A DNA stretch of 13,338 bases. Origin: Clostridium sp. UBA6758. Its GTDB lineage: Bacteria; Bacillota; Clostridia; Clostridiales; Clostridiaceae. The translations under genes were made by a program, and so were the position numbers. Below the pieces are notes generated by a model. The model made no database searches and was not told the DNA's origin. It saw nothing but the letters and a program-made list of their open reading frames with translations. The stretch is taken from NCBI GenBank assembly GCA_002453475.1, contig DKGY01000071.1, positions 200,868 to 214,205 of the forward strand, in the 5' to 3' direction. Shown here one piece after another: positions 5,936-12,437 of the stretch (the first letter of the stretch is position 1; each line of letters begins with the position of its first letter).

Positions 5936-6559
5936 TTATTCACCTCTTCTATATAAATTTAAAGCTTTTATAAAAAAACTTCTAAAGCCGTCTCCAACCT
6001 TTCCTTCATAACTTTCTTCATCTCCAATATCCATATAATATTTTCCTGATTTCTCATCAATAGATATAGAATCTAAAGGAAAACCCTTAATTCTATTTTT
6101 ATGAGGAATAGATGTTAGAATAAATTCCTCTAAGCCTAGTTCATCTCCCATAGACTCAAAAATTCTTTCTTCATCTTGAATAAAACATATTGCATTTTTA
6201 TACTTTGCTTTAGTTTTTCCGCCTAATTCCTTGGCAATATTTCCGTAGTACTCTATCATCTCTTCATCCTTAAGCTGATTTCCATTAACTCTTCTTACAT
6301 GTATCCCTGGTTGTCTTTCCACATCTATTCCCTCTATGTACAAACCTGAATCACAAGAGAAAACGGGCATCTTTACTAACTTATAATAAGCTAAGGCTTT
6401 AATCCTTGCATTCTCTAAAGGATCATTACCACTCTCATCTATTTCTCCTACCTTCATCTTAATTTCACTTAATCCAACTATCTCTACATCTAATCCTTGT
6501 AACATTTCTTTCATGTGCCTTAGCTTAGCAGGATTTGATGTCCCATATAATAATCTCAT
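5936..6559 (-). CDS. Divergent RdgB/Ham1-like NTP pyrophosphatase
   Basis: Residues 6-20 (GTSNPAKLRHMKEML), ESGNDPLENARIKA (42-55), SCDSGLYIEG (68-77) and QPGIHVRRVNG (83-93) follow the motif order of the ITPase family (TGN..K..E, E.G.T..ENA..KA, DDSGL, PG..SAR.A.G). RdgB removes non-canonical purine triphosphates (ITP, XTP, dITP), releasing pyrophosphate. This copy is divergent: the first Asp of DDSG is C69, while the second, the expected catalytic base, is kept as D70; the YDP segment reads PLDS; and the C-terminal SHR motif is not recognisable (GDGFRSFF instead). It may therefore be a paralogue with other substrates. GAAGG lies 8 nt before the ATG. It is the first gene of the minus-strand run and is divergent from the zinc-ribbon gene. 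Confidence 0.78.
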   Translation of the reverse strand: MRLLYGTSNPAKLRHMKEMLQGLDVEIVGLSEIKMKVGEIDESGNDPLENARIKALAYYKLVKMPVFSCDSGLYIEGIDVERQPGIHVRRVNGNQLKDEEMIEYYGNIAKELGGKTKAKYKNAICFIQDEERIFESMGDELGLEEFILTSIPHKNRIKGFPLDSISIDEKSGKYYMDIGDEESYEGKVGDGFRSFFIKALNLYRRGE

Positions 6560-6586
6560 TTCATCAACCTTCTTTTTATGTAAATT

Positions 6587-6616
6587 TTCATACTTATTAA
6601 CTATATATGTTATAAT
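6587..6616 (+). promoter_or_regulatory. Candidate promoter of the zinc-ribbon gene
   Basis: TTCATA (6587-6592) and TGT-TATAAT (6608-6616), an exact extended -10 (TGnTATAAT), are 18 bp apart. Transcription would start near 6623, leaving a leader of about 120 nt before the zinc-ribbon gene. It lies in the divergent spacer shared with the RdgB-like gene. Confidence 0.45.
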
Positions 6617-6742
6617 ATTATTTTACAGGATTAAATTGTATAAGTATATAATTAATGTAATATCATTTAAATATAAATAAATTTTATATTAGTTAAAATC
6701 TTTACTAGCTAATAATTTTTCAAGAATGGAGTGAAGCTAAAA

Positions 6743-6946
6743 TTGAAGAGAATATGTAATCAATGCAACTGCGAAATGGTAGATAATTGTAGTATTAGTG
6801 TAGAGGGTGCTCTCTATGGAATTAGAATTAAAAGAAAAGGAAAGGGTCTTTTTAATAGCGTTTCTGCTGTTCCTAAAGCTTCTGTATGCCCTAATTGTGG
6901 CACTGTTATATTTTATGTTGAAGATTTTCAAGGACTTGTAAAATAA
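6743..6946 (+). CDS. Small zinc-ribbon protein, possible nucleic-acid binder
   Basis: This 67-residue protein has two cysteine knuckles, CNQC (C5, C8) and CPNC (C49, C52), separated by a basic stretch (IRIKRKGKGLF). The pattern is a zinc ribbon, as in small clostridial proteins annotated only as nucleic-acid-binding or zinc-ribbon. A GTG at 6731 is also in frame (71 residues), but it has no Shine-Dalgarno and overlaps GGAGTGA (6728-6734), which instead serves the TTG at 6743 at 8 nt from its end, so I prefer the TTG; the choice is not certain. Extra cysteines C10 and C16 are near the first knuckle. It stands alone, with its own likely promoter and a strong terminator. No specific function is evident. 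Confidence 0.75.
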   Translation: MKRICNQCNCEMVDNCSISVEGALYGIRIKRKGKGLFNSVSAVPKASVCPNCGTVIFYVEDFQGLVK

Positions 6947-6970
6947 ATTTTTTAATATTTTCGTTATAAT

Positions 6971-7030
6971 AAGGTTTCTACATTCTAATATATAATCAAA
7001 CTATTAGAGTGTAGAAACTTTATTTATATA
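6971..7030 (+). terminator. Strong intrinsic terminator
   Basis: A 17-nt arm at 6974-6990 (GTTTCTACA...) pairs with 7002-7018 (...TGTAGAAAC) with one G-T wobble; the outer AAG/TTT extends it to about 20 bp. The loop is 11 nt, and the tail TTTATTTATATA follows. It ends the zinc-ribbon transcript and isolates the permease gene downstream. Confidence 0.85.
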
Positions 7031-7125
7031 GTACATTTTTAAGATTATTTTAAGGTAAGTATTCCATAATTAATCTCACAGGTAACCACTTAGAAATTTA
7101 ATCTCTGTTAGAAAGGAAGATTATT

Positions 7126-8682
7126 ATGTACATCTTTAAAAATGCCTTAAAAAGTATTACAAGAGCAAAAGTTAGAAATATTTTAATTACAATTATAACA
7201 ATAATTATTTCTGTTTCCGCTTGTATTGCCCTTAGTATTAGCCAAAGTGCAGAAACTGCAAGGGAGGCCTCTCTTGATTCATTAGAAATTACTGCACAAA
7301 TATCCGTAGACCGACAATCAATGATGAAAAATGCTGAATCCTCTAATGATAAATTAAAAACATTACAAGGTTCACAAAATTTATCATTAGAGGAAATGCA
7401 AATTTATGCACAATCTAAATTTGTAAATGATTTTTACTATACTATTACATCTTCTCTTAACGGTGATGCCACTCTATCACCCGTAGATACCTCTACTACA
7501 AATGAAGAAGATTCTATTAATTCAAATGGAATGCCAGTAGATAAAACAAATGGTAATAAAGTATTTGGTAAAATGGGGAGTCAGGGAGATTTTACTGTTG
7601 TTGGATACAGTTCCCACGATGCAATGACATCATTTAAGAATGGTACAAAAAAAATTACAGATGGAACTGTGTTTGATTCAGAGACAACAGAACCACAATG
7701 CATTGTTAGTGATGAATTAGCTATTCTTAATGAATTGAAGGTTGGAGATAGTATCACATTAGTAAATCCAAATAATGAGGAAGAAATTGTATCAATGACA
7801 GTCTGCGGTATATATAACAATAGTGAATCTTCTGCCTCTCAACAAGGAAACATGTTGGGTTTTAATGCTTCATCTGATCCTGCAAATCAAATTTATATAA
7901 GTTTCAATGCCTTAAACTCAATTGTTGATAAATCTAAATCAAATGCAACAGTTGAGACTGATGAAACATCAGGAATAGAAATCTCTACAGCTTTACGTGG
8001 TCAGGAAAGTGGTACATACGTATTCTCTAATATTGAAAACTATAAGGCTTTTGAAACAGACGTTGTTGCTCTTGGTTTAGATGATACAATCTATACAATT
8101 TCATCACAAGATGTCAATTCATACGAACAAAGCCTAATACCACTAAATAACTTAAGCAATTATTCAATGTATTTTCTTTTAGTTGTTTTAATAATAGGTG
8201 CAGCTATATTAATTGTTTTCAACGTATTTGCTGCAAGAGAAAGAAAATATGAAATTGGGGTATTAGCTGCTATCGGTATGAATAAAGTAAAAATTGCAAC
8301 TCAATTTATATCTGAAGCATTTATCATTACATTTATCTCCATAGTAATAAGTACTTGTATTGGTGCTACTATTTCTGTTCCAATCGCAGATAAGTTGTTA
8401 GAAAATCAAATTGCTTCTGTAGAAACATCTACCCAAACAACTAAAGAAAACTTCGGTGGTGAATTTCAAGGTAGAATGGACAGTAGCATAGGTAGCATGT
8501 CAAGGCCATCTAATAGTACAACAAAAATTAATTATGTTAAAGATATTACAGCAAGTATAGATGTTGTTGTTTTATTCCAACTATTAGGACTAGGTATTTT
8601 ACTTGCCTTGATATCAAGTGCAACAGCAGTAATATCTATTCTTAGATATGAACCATTAAAAATCTTAAGTAATCGTACTTAA
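7126..8682 (+). CDS. MacB/FtsX-type ABC transporter permease
   Basis: The 518-residue protein has the four-helix MacB layout: TM1 at about 18-38 after a basic amphipathic start, a large extracytoplasmic domain (about 40-345, rich in Ser, Thr, Asn and acidic residues), then TM2 (347-369), TM3 (395-418) and TM4 (480-505). AARERKYEIGVLAAIGMNKVKI after TM2 is the FtsX-domain cytoplasmic coupling segment that touches the ATPase. Between TM3 and TM4 is an unusually long Gly/Ser/Met-rich outer loop (about 425-478). MacB-type systems do not move substrate through the membrane; they use mechanotransmission to extrude or release peptides and toxins, or signal. AAAGGA lies 9 nt before the ATG. Its ATPase follows after 14 nt. 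Several CGN arginine codons set it apart from its neighbours. The substrate is unknown; antimicrobial-peptide export or immunity is one possibility. Confidence 0.88.
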   Translation: MYIFKNALKSITRAKVRNILITIITIIISVSACIALSISQSAETAREASLDSLEITAQISVDRQSMMKNAESSNDKLKTLQGSQNLSLEEMQIYAQSKFVNDFYYTITSSLNGDATLSPVDTSTTNEEDSINSNGMPVDKTNGNKVFGKMGSQGDFTVVGYSSHDAMTSFKNGTKKITDGTVFDSETTEPQCIVSDELAILNELKVGDSITLVNPNNEEEIVSMTVCGIYNNSESSASQQGNMLGFNASSDPANQIYISFNALNSIVDKSKSNATVETDETSGIEISTALRGQESGTYVFSNIENYKAFETDVVALGLDDTIYTISSQDVNSYEQSLIPLNNLSNYSMYFLLVVLIIGAAILIVFNVFAARERKYEIGVLAAIGMNKVKIATQFISEAFIITFISIVISTCIGATISVPIADKLLENQIASVETSTQTTKENFGGEFQGRMDSSIGSMSRPSNSTTKINYVKDITASIDVVVLFQLLGLGILLALISSATAVISILRYEPLKILSNRT

Positions 8683-8696
8683 AGGAGGCTGTTATT

Positions 8697-9347
8697 ATGA
8701 GTTCTTTTATACTAAAAGATTTATGTTATTCTTATGACAATAAGCAACGTGAAATTATAAGTCACATGAATTATGAATTTAAAGATAATACAGTTTATTC
8801 TATTGTAGGAAAATCTGGCGCCGGTAAAACAACCCTTCTCTCCTTATTATCTGGACTTGCCAAGCCAACACAAGGTTCCATTTTATTTGATGGAAAAGAT
8901 ATAAGCAAACTCAATTCTTGTAAATATAGAAGTAATCTTATTGGAGTTGTTTTTCAAAGTTTCAATCTCTTACCTCACTTAACAGCCATTGAAAATGTTA
9001 TTCTTTCAATGGACATATCAGGTAAAAAAATATCAAATAAAAAAGAAAAAGCCTTAGAATTATTAAATAGTGTAGGATTGGATGAAACTACAGCTAATCG
9101 TAGAATATTAAAGTTATCCGGTGGTGAACAACAACGTGTTGCTATTGCACGAGCATTATCCTATGATCCTACAGTAATCTTAGCAGATGAACCAACGGGA
9201 AATCTTGATGGTGAAACAGAAAATAGTATTATAAAAATATTTCAAAAGTTGGCACATGATCATGGTAAATGCATAATTTTAGTTACCCATTCACCAGAAG
9301 TTGCTAATATGTGTGATGTGGTTTATAAACTCTCATCTAAAAAATGA
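8697..9347 (+). CDS. ABC transporter ATPase (MacB/LolD-type)
   Basis: This 216-residue ATPase has every expected motif: Walker A GKSGAGKTT (38-46), Q-loop Q87 (VVFQSFNLL), signature LSGGEQQR (140-147), Walker B ILADEP (161-166) with catalytic E165, D-loop NLD, and the switch histidine H198 (VTHSP). VVFQSFNLLPHLTAIENV and GNLDGET are typical of the MacB/LolD/FtsE class that pairs with FtsX-type permeases. It sits 14 nt after the permease, with a perfect AAAGGAGG 8 nt before its ATG, so the two are one operon and would form a 2+2 complex. The protein ends 19 residues after the switch histidine, shorter than many relatives but complete for the fold. Four of its six arginines use CGN codons. No regulator is encoded next to it. 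Confidence 0.93.
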   Translation: MSSFILKDLCYSYDNKQREIISHMNYEFKDNTVYSIVGKSGAGKTTLLSLLSGLAKPTQGSILFDGKDISKLNSCKYRSNLIGVVFQSFNLLPHLTAIENVILSMDISGKKISNKKEKALELLNSVGLDETTANRRILKLSGGEQQRVAIARALSYDPTVILADEPTGNLDGETENSIIKIFQKLAHDHGKCIILVTHSPEVANMCDVVYKLSSKK

Positions 9348-9382
9348 TAGTAGCTATGTAATATAAACTTATATATAAATAG

Positions 9383-9407
9383 AAAGGTAGCCATTAAGGC
9401 TACCTTT
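9383..9407. terminator. Intrinsic terminator after the MacB-like operon
   Basis: AAAGGTAGCC (9383-9392) and GGCTACCTTT (9398-9407) form a perfect 10-bp stem with a 5-nt loop (ATTAA). On the plus strand it is followed by ATTCCT; on the minus strand by CTATTTATATATAAG. It can end both the plus-strand operon and the convergent BceB-like gene. Confidence 0.8.
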
Positions 9408-9441
9408 ATTCCTAAAAAAAATATTCATTTTATTTCCTGGA

Positions 9442-9485
9442 GTAACTAACACTCAGCCAAATCATAGATTTGGAGTGTTAGTTAC
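9442..9485. repeat. Long hairpin covering the 3' end of the BceB-like gene
   Basis: GTAACTAACACT (9442-9453) pairs with 9474-9485, and CCAAATC (9457-9463) with GATTTGG (9467-9473), leaving a 3-nt loop and one 3-nt bulge. The hairpin includes the last seven sense codons and the TGA stop (9462-9464) of the permease gene. It probably stabilises the mRNA end or helps termination; the U tract on the minus strand (eight U) comes only about 15 nt later, so it is not a textbook terminator. Confidence 0.7.
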
Positions 9486-11477
9486 ATTCTTGTAGCCTAT
9501 ATATGTGGCGTAGAAATAACCTCCATAAATGGCTATTATCAACAGTGCTGTTATAGTGGCTGAAGCCCCTATCTCTGCATCGCCGTAAAGAGATATAAAT
9601 TCATTAGCTACACTAATTCCAACTATGGAGTGAATTATGGCTAATACTAATGGCATTGCAAAGTACATTAAAGTTTGGATAAATATGGTTTTGTTTATCA
9701 TCTTTCTTGAAGCTCCAATCCTTCTTAGAGATTTATATCTATCAATGCTCTCACTAGCTTCTGACAATTGTTGAAGCGCAAGGACTGCAGCACTAGATAT
9801 TAAGAATACAATCCCAATATATATTCCTATATATAAAATTGTGGTAGTAGCTCCTTTTGTCATACTGTATATGTCTGTTTTTGTATAACCCAATATTATA
9901 AAGCCTTTACCTGAACCATTTTCATCTCTACTATTTTTAAATACTTCTCCTATTTCTGATTCTCGTTTTTCTCTATCTTCACCTGTAAAGTTACCATTTA
10001 ATATAGTGTCATAGGGCTTAAAGTTTTGTAAAGCTTTATCTGGAAGTATTACTGTAAAGAAATTATTAGCAAAGCCCGTACTTTCATAAGCTTCTGTAAT
10101 AAGTTCTTGATTTTTTATATTATAGTTTATATTATTTATTTTAAGTGTCTTATTTTCCTTCATATAGCTTTTAACTAAAGGCACTAATTTACTAAAGTTA
10201 GATGTTATTAATACTTCATCTTCTTTTAAGTCTATAGAACTTTGTCCATTTAACTCCCTTAATTTATTATAATCACTTATTTTTAGTGCTGATATGTTAT
10301 TATAACCATTATCTAGAAATTTATCTCCTTTACCATCTCCATATCCTCTTAAAATATCACCATAACTTTCTTCTAGCCTATACTCTTGTAATACTACATA
10401 CTTTTCTTTATCTGTGAAATTGAACCCTGATTCTTTAATGGCTTGTTCTATAGTTTTGTTTTCCCCACCTTCAAATTTTATAATTCTAGCTGAGACATCA
10501 AAGGGTACTGTATCCTTAAGACTACTTTCTAAAGAATTTTTAAAACTCAATCCCGTAGATAATATAGAAATAGTTATAAAGAGCATTAAACATATAACTG
10601 TTATAGATACAAAATTTGTGTTAATTTTACTACTTATCTGTCTAGTAACAAATATATTTAGTTTTTTAAGGTATATATTTTTACTATTCTTGATTACATA
10701 CAATATAAATCCAGCTAACCCATAATAAAATAATATAGTTCCTAGAATCCCCAGTATTATCGAAATAGTAAATCTAGAATCAGTTATGTCTAATCCCACT
10801 TCTATTATAAACTTATAAGCAGTTATAAGTATTCCTACTCCTAAAATAAAAATAATAATTGATACTATAGGATTTTTAATCTTTATATTTTCACTTTTCT
10901 TACTAGCATTTATCATATCTATAAGTTTGTATTTTGAAATTACAAATATATTAAATATCATTATAAGTAAAAACATTATTCCAAAATAAGCTATAGTCTT
11001 TACAGCAGCATTTTGTGAAAATACAAATTTGTATTCACTCATGCCTACCTGAAATAACTTCGCTGTAAAAAGAGATAATCCTTGTGATAAAACTATACCA
11101 AAGATTAACCCTGCTACTAAAGACATAAGGCCTATGAAAAAAGACTCAGACACTAAAATACTTGAGATTTTTCTTTTACTCATACCCAGTGTCATATATA
11201 TACCAAGTTCTTTTTTTCTTCGTTTTATCATAAAGTTATTAGCATAAACAATCAGTCCACCCAAAATTACTGACACAAATACAGATACCCAAGAAATAAC
11301 TGTAGTTAACATATCTATAAAACTAGCTTCCTTCTTACTTATTTCAAACATTGCCTTTTGTGATTCTATAGAGTTAAAGCTATAAAATATACAAACAGCA
11401 AAGGTTAAAGTTAAAAAATATATGGTATAGTCTTTAAAGCTTTTCTTTACATTGTTTATTGCAATCTTAGAATACAT
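9462..11477 (-). CDS. BceB-like ABC permease (antimicrobial-peptide sensing/detoxification)
   Basis: This 671-residue protein has the ten-helix BceB/VraG architecture: TM1 at about 17-34, TM2-4 within 57-180, TM5-7 within 203-310, a large outer domain of about 225 residues (314-540), then TM8-10 (544-665). The opening MYSKIAINNVKKSFKDYTIYFLTLTFAVCIFY and the FMIKRRKKELGIYMTLGMSKRKI segment after TM2 are typical of this family. In the Bce system the permease binds peptide antibiotics such as bacitracin-lipid complexes through the outer domain and passes flux information to the BceS kinase. The frame opens at a TTG (11495), but GGAGGTGA (11493-11486) is the ribosome binding site for the ATG at 11477, which I use. 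It overlaps the ATPase gene by 11 nt. The specific peptide cannot be predicted. Confidence 0.9.
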   Translation of the reverse strand: MYSKIAINNVKKSFKDYTIYFLTLTFAVCIFYSFNSIESQKAMFEISKKEASFIDMLTTVISWVSVFVSVILGGLIVYANNFMIKRRKKELGIYMTLGMSKRKISSILVSESFFIGLMSLVAGLIFGIVLSQGLSLFTAKLFQVGMSEYKFVFSQNAAVKTIAYFGIMFLLIMIFNIFVISKYKLIDMINASKKSENIKIKNPIVSIIIFILGVGILITAYKFIIEVGLDITDSRFTISIILGILGTILFYYGLAGFILYVIKNSKNIYLKKLNIFVTRQISSKINTNFVSITVICLMLFITISILSTGLSFKNSLESSLKDTVPFDVSARIIKFEGGENKTIEQAIKESGFNFTDKEKYVVLQEYRLEESYGDILRGYGDGKGDKFLDNGYNNISALKISDYNKLRELNGQSSIDLKEDEVLITSNFSKLVPLVKSYMKENKTLKINNINYNIKNQELITEAYESTGFANNFFTVILPDKALQNFKPYDTILNGNFTGEDREKRESEIGEVFKNSRDENGSGKGFIILGYTKTDIYSMTKGATTTILYIGIYIGIVFLISSAAVLALQQLSEASESIDRYKSLRRIGASRKMINKTIFIQTLMYFAMPLVLAIIHSIVGISVANEFISLYGDAEIGASATITALLIIAIYGGYFYATYIGYKNVTNTPNL

Positions 11478-12234
11478 CTCCACTGTCACCTCCAAGTAAT
11501 GTCACTACCTCAATAATTCTATTGAAGAATTCTTTTCTACTATCGTTTCCTCTAATTAATTCATTAAATACCTTTCCATCTTTTATAAATAAAATTCTGT
11601 GAGCATAGCTAGCTGTAAAAGCATCATGAGTAACCATAAGTATAGTAGCCTCTAATTCTTCATTTAATCTCTCAAAGGAATCTAGTAATAGTCTAGAAGA
11701 CTTAGAATCTAATGCTCCTGTAGGTTCATCTGCCAAAATTAGCGATGGGTTAGTGACGATAGCTCTAGCTGAAGCAACTCTTTGTTTTTGACCACCAGAC
11801 ATTTCATAAGGATGTTTATTTAAAATTTCACTTATACCTAACTTATTTGCTACTGCTTTAATTCTTACATCTATACTTTTAGGTTTTACATCTTGTATAG
11901 TAAGTGCCAATGCAATATTTTCATAAGCAGTTAATGTATCTAAAAGATTAAAATCTTGAAATATAAATCCAAGCTCATCTCTTCTAAACTTTTCAATATC
12001 ACTATTCTTAAGACTAGTTATATCTTTATTATTTATAACTATGTTTCCTGTAGTTACGGTGTCAATGGTAGATATACAGTTTAAAAGAGTAGTTTTTCCA
12101 CTTCCGGAAGGTCCCATTATTCCAAGAAACTCACCCTTTTCTACTCCAAAACTTATATTATCAATGGCTTTAGTCACATTTCCCTTTCCACCATAATACT
12201 TTTCTATATTATCAACTTTTAAGACATTTTTCAT
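11467..12234 (-). CDS. BceA-like ABC ATPase
   Basis: The 255-residue ATPase carries Walker A GPSGSGKTT (41-49), Q-loop Q93 (FIFQDFNLLDTLTAYEN), signature MSGGQKQR (145-152), Walker B LILADEP (165-171) with E170, and switch H203 (VTHD). FNLLDTLTAYENIALAL and GALDSKSS are characteristic of the BceA/VraF group. It drives the permease encoded immediately downstream (11-nt overlap), and ATP hydrolysis sets both detoxification and signalling to the kinase. The ATG follows AGGAGGATGA by 4 nt (AGGAGG by 8 nt), an excellent ribosome binding site. All ten arginines are AGA, in contrast to the MacB-like ATPase. Upstream are a BceR-like operator and promoter, so expression is probably peptide-inducible. 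Confidence 0.93.
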   Translation of the reverse strand: MKNVLKVDNIEKYYGGKGNVTKAIDNISFGVEKGEFLGIMGPSGSGKTTLLNCISTIDTVTTGNIVINNKDITSLKNSDIEKFRRDELGFIFQDFNLLDTLTAYENIALALTIQDVKPKSIDVRIKAVANKLGISEILNKHPYEMSGGQKQRVASARAIVTNPSLILADEPTGALDSKSSRLLLDSFERLNEELEATILMVTHDAFTASYAHRILFIKDGKVFNELIRGNDSRKEFFNRIIEVVTLLGGDSGDVF

Positions 12235-12300
12235 AATTCATCCTCCTAACGCATATTTAAGTGTTGCCTTAATTCCATGCCCTTATTATATATTCTTCTT

Positions 12301-12329
12301 AATGTATGTTGTATTTAATTTCATGTCAT
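12301..12329 (-). promoter_or_regulatory. Candidate promoter of the bceAB-like operon
   Basis: On the minus strand ATGACA (12329-12324, one mismatch to TTGACA) and TACATT (12306-12301) are separated by 17 bp. Transcription would start near 12294, leaving a leader of about 60 nt. The weak -10 fits an activator-dependent promoter. An alternative TATAAT occurs further downstream, without a -35. Confidence 0.45.
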
Positions 12330-12334
12330 TAATC

Positions 12335-12348
12335 TTTCATTTTTGTAA
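12335..12348 (-). promoter_or_regulatory. BceR-like operator
   Basis: The minus strand reads TTACA-AAAA-TGAAA, one mismatch from the inverted repeat TnACA-N4-TGTAA described for BceR-type regulators. It lies directly upstream of the candidate -35, where an activating response regulator would touch RNA polymerase. A second 7-nt inverted repeat, CTTTCAT/ATGAAAG (12334-12340 and 12356-12362), overlaps it. The regulator gene itself would lie outside the window. Confidence 0.5.
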
Positions 12349-12386
12349 GATAATAATGAAAGTCCAAAAAGAACTCTGTTTATCAT

Positions 12387-12424
12387 AAAAAAAAACTGAT
12401 TGAGATTAATTTTTATCCAATCAG
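12387..12424 (-). terminator. Intrinsic terminator after the histidine kinase gene
   Basis: On the minus strand CTGATTG (12424-12418) pairs with CAATCAG (12402-12396), extended by GAT/ATC with a one-base bulge, and is followed directly by nine Us. It separates the kinase transcript from the transporter genes, which therefore need the promoter downstream. Confidence 0.88.
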
Positions 12425-12437
12425 ATTATTTCAACTA

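Noticed and set aside
6731..6742. GTG start for the zinc-ribbon protein, adding four residues
   Set aside because: No Shine-Dalgarno precedes it, and its bases form part of the GGAGTGA serving the TTG at 6743; it remains possible.
7031..7125. Promoter or operator for the MacB-like permease
   Set aside because: A CATAAT at 7065-7070 and the short palindrome GGTAACC at 7081-7087 are present, but I found no -35 at a valid distance and no convincing repeat.
10414..10725. Plus-strand open frame of 103 codons inside the BceB-like gene
   Set aside because: It is opposite a well-supported permease gene, with no start signal and no domain.
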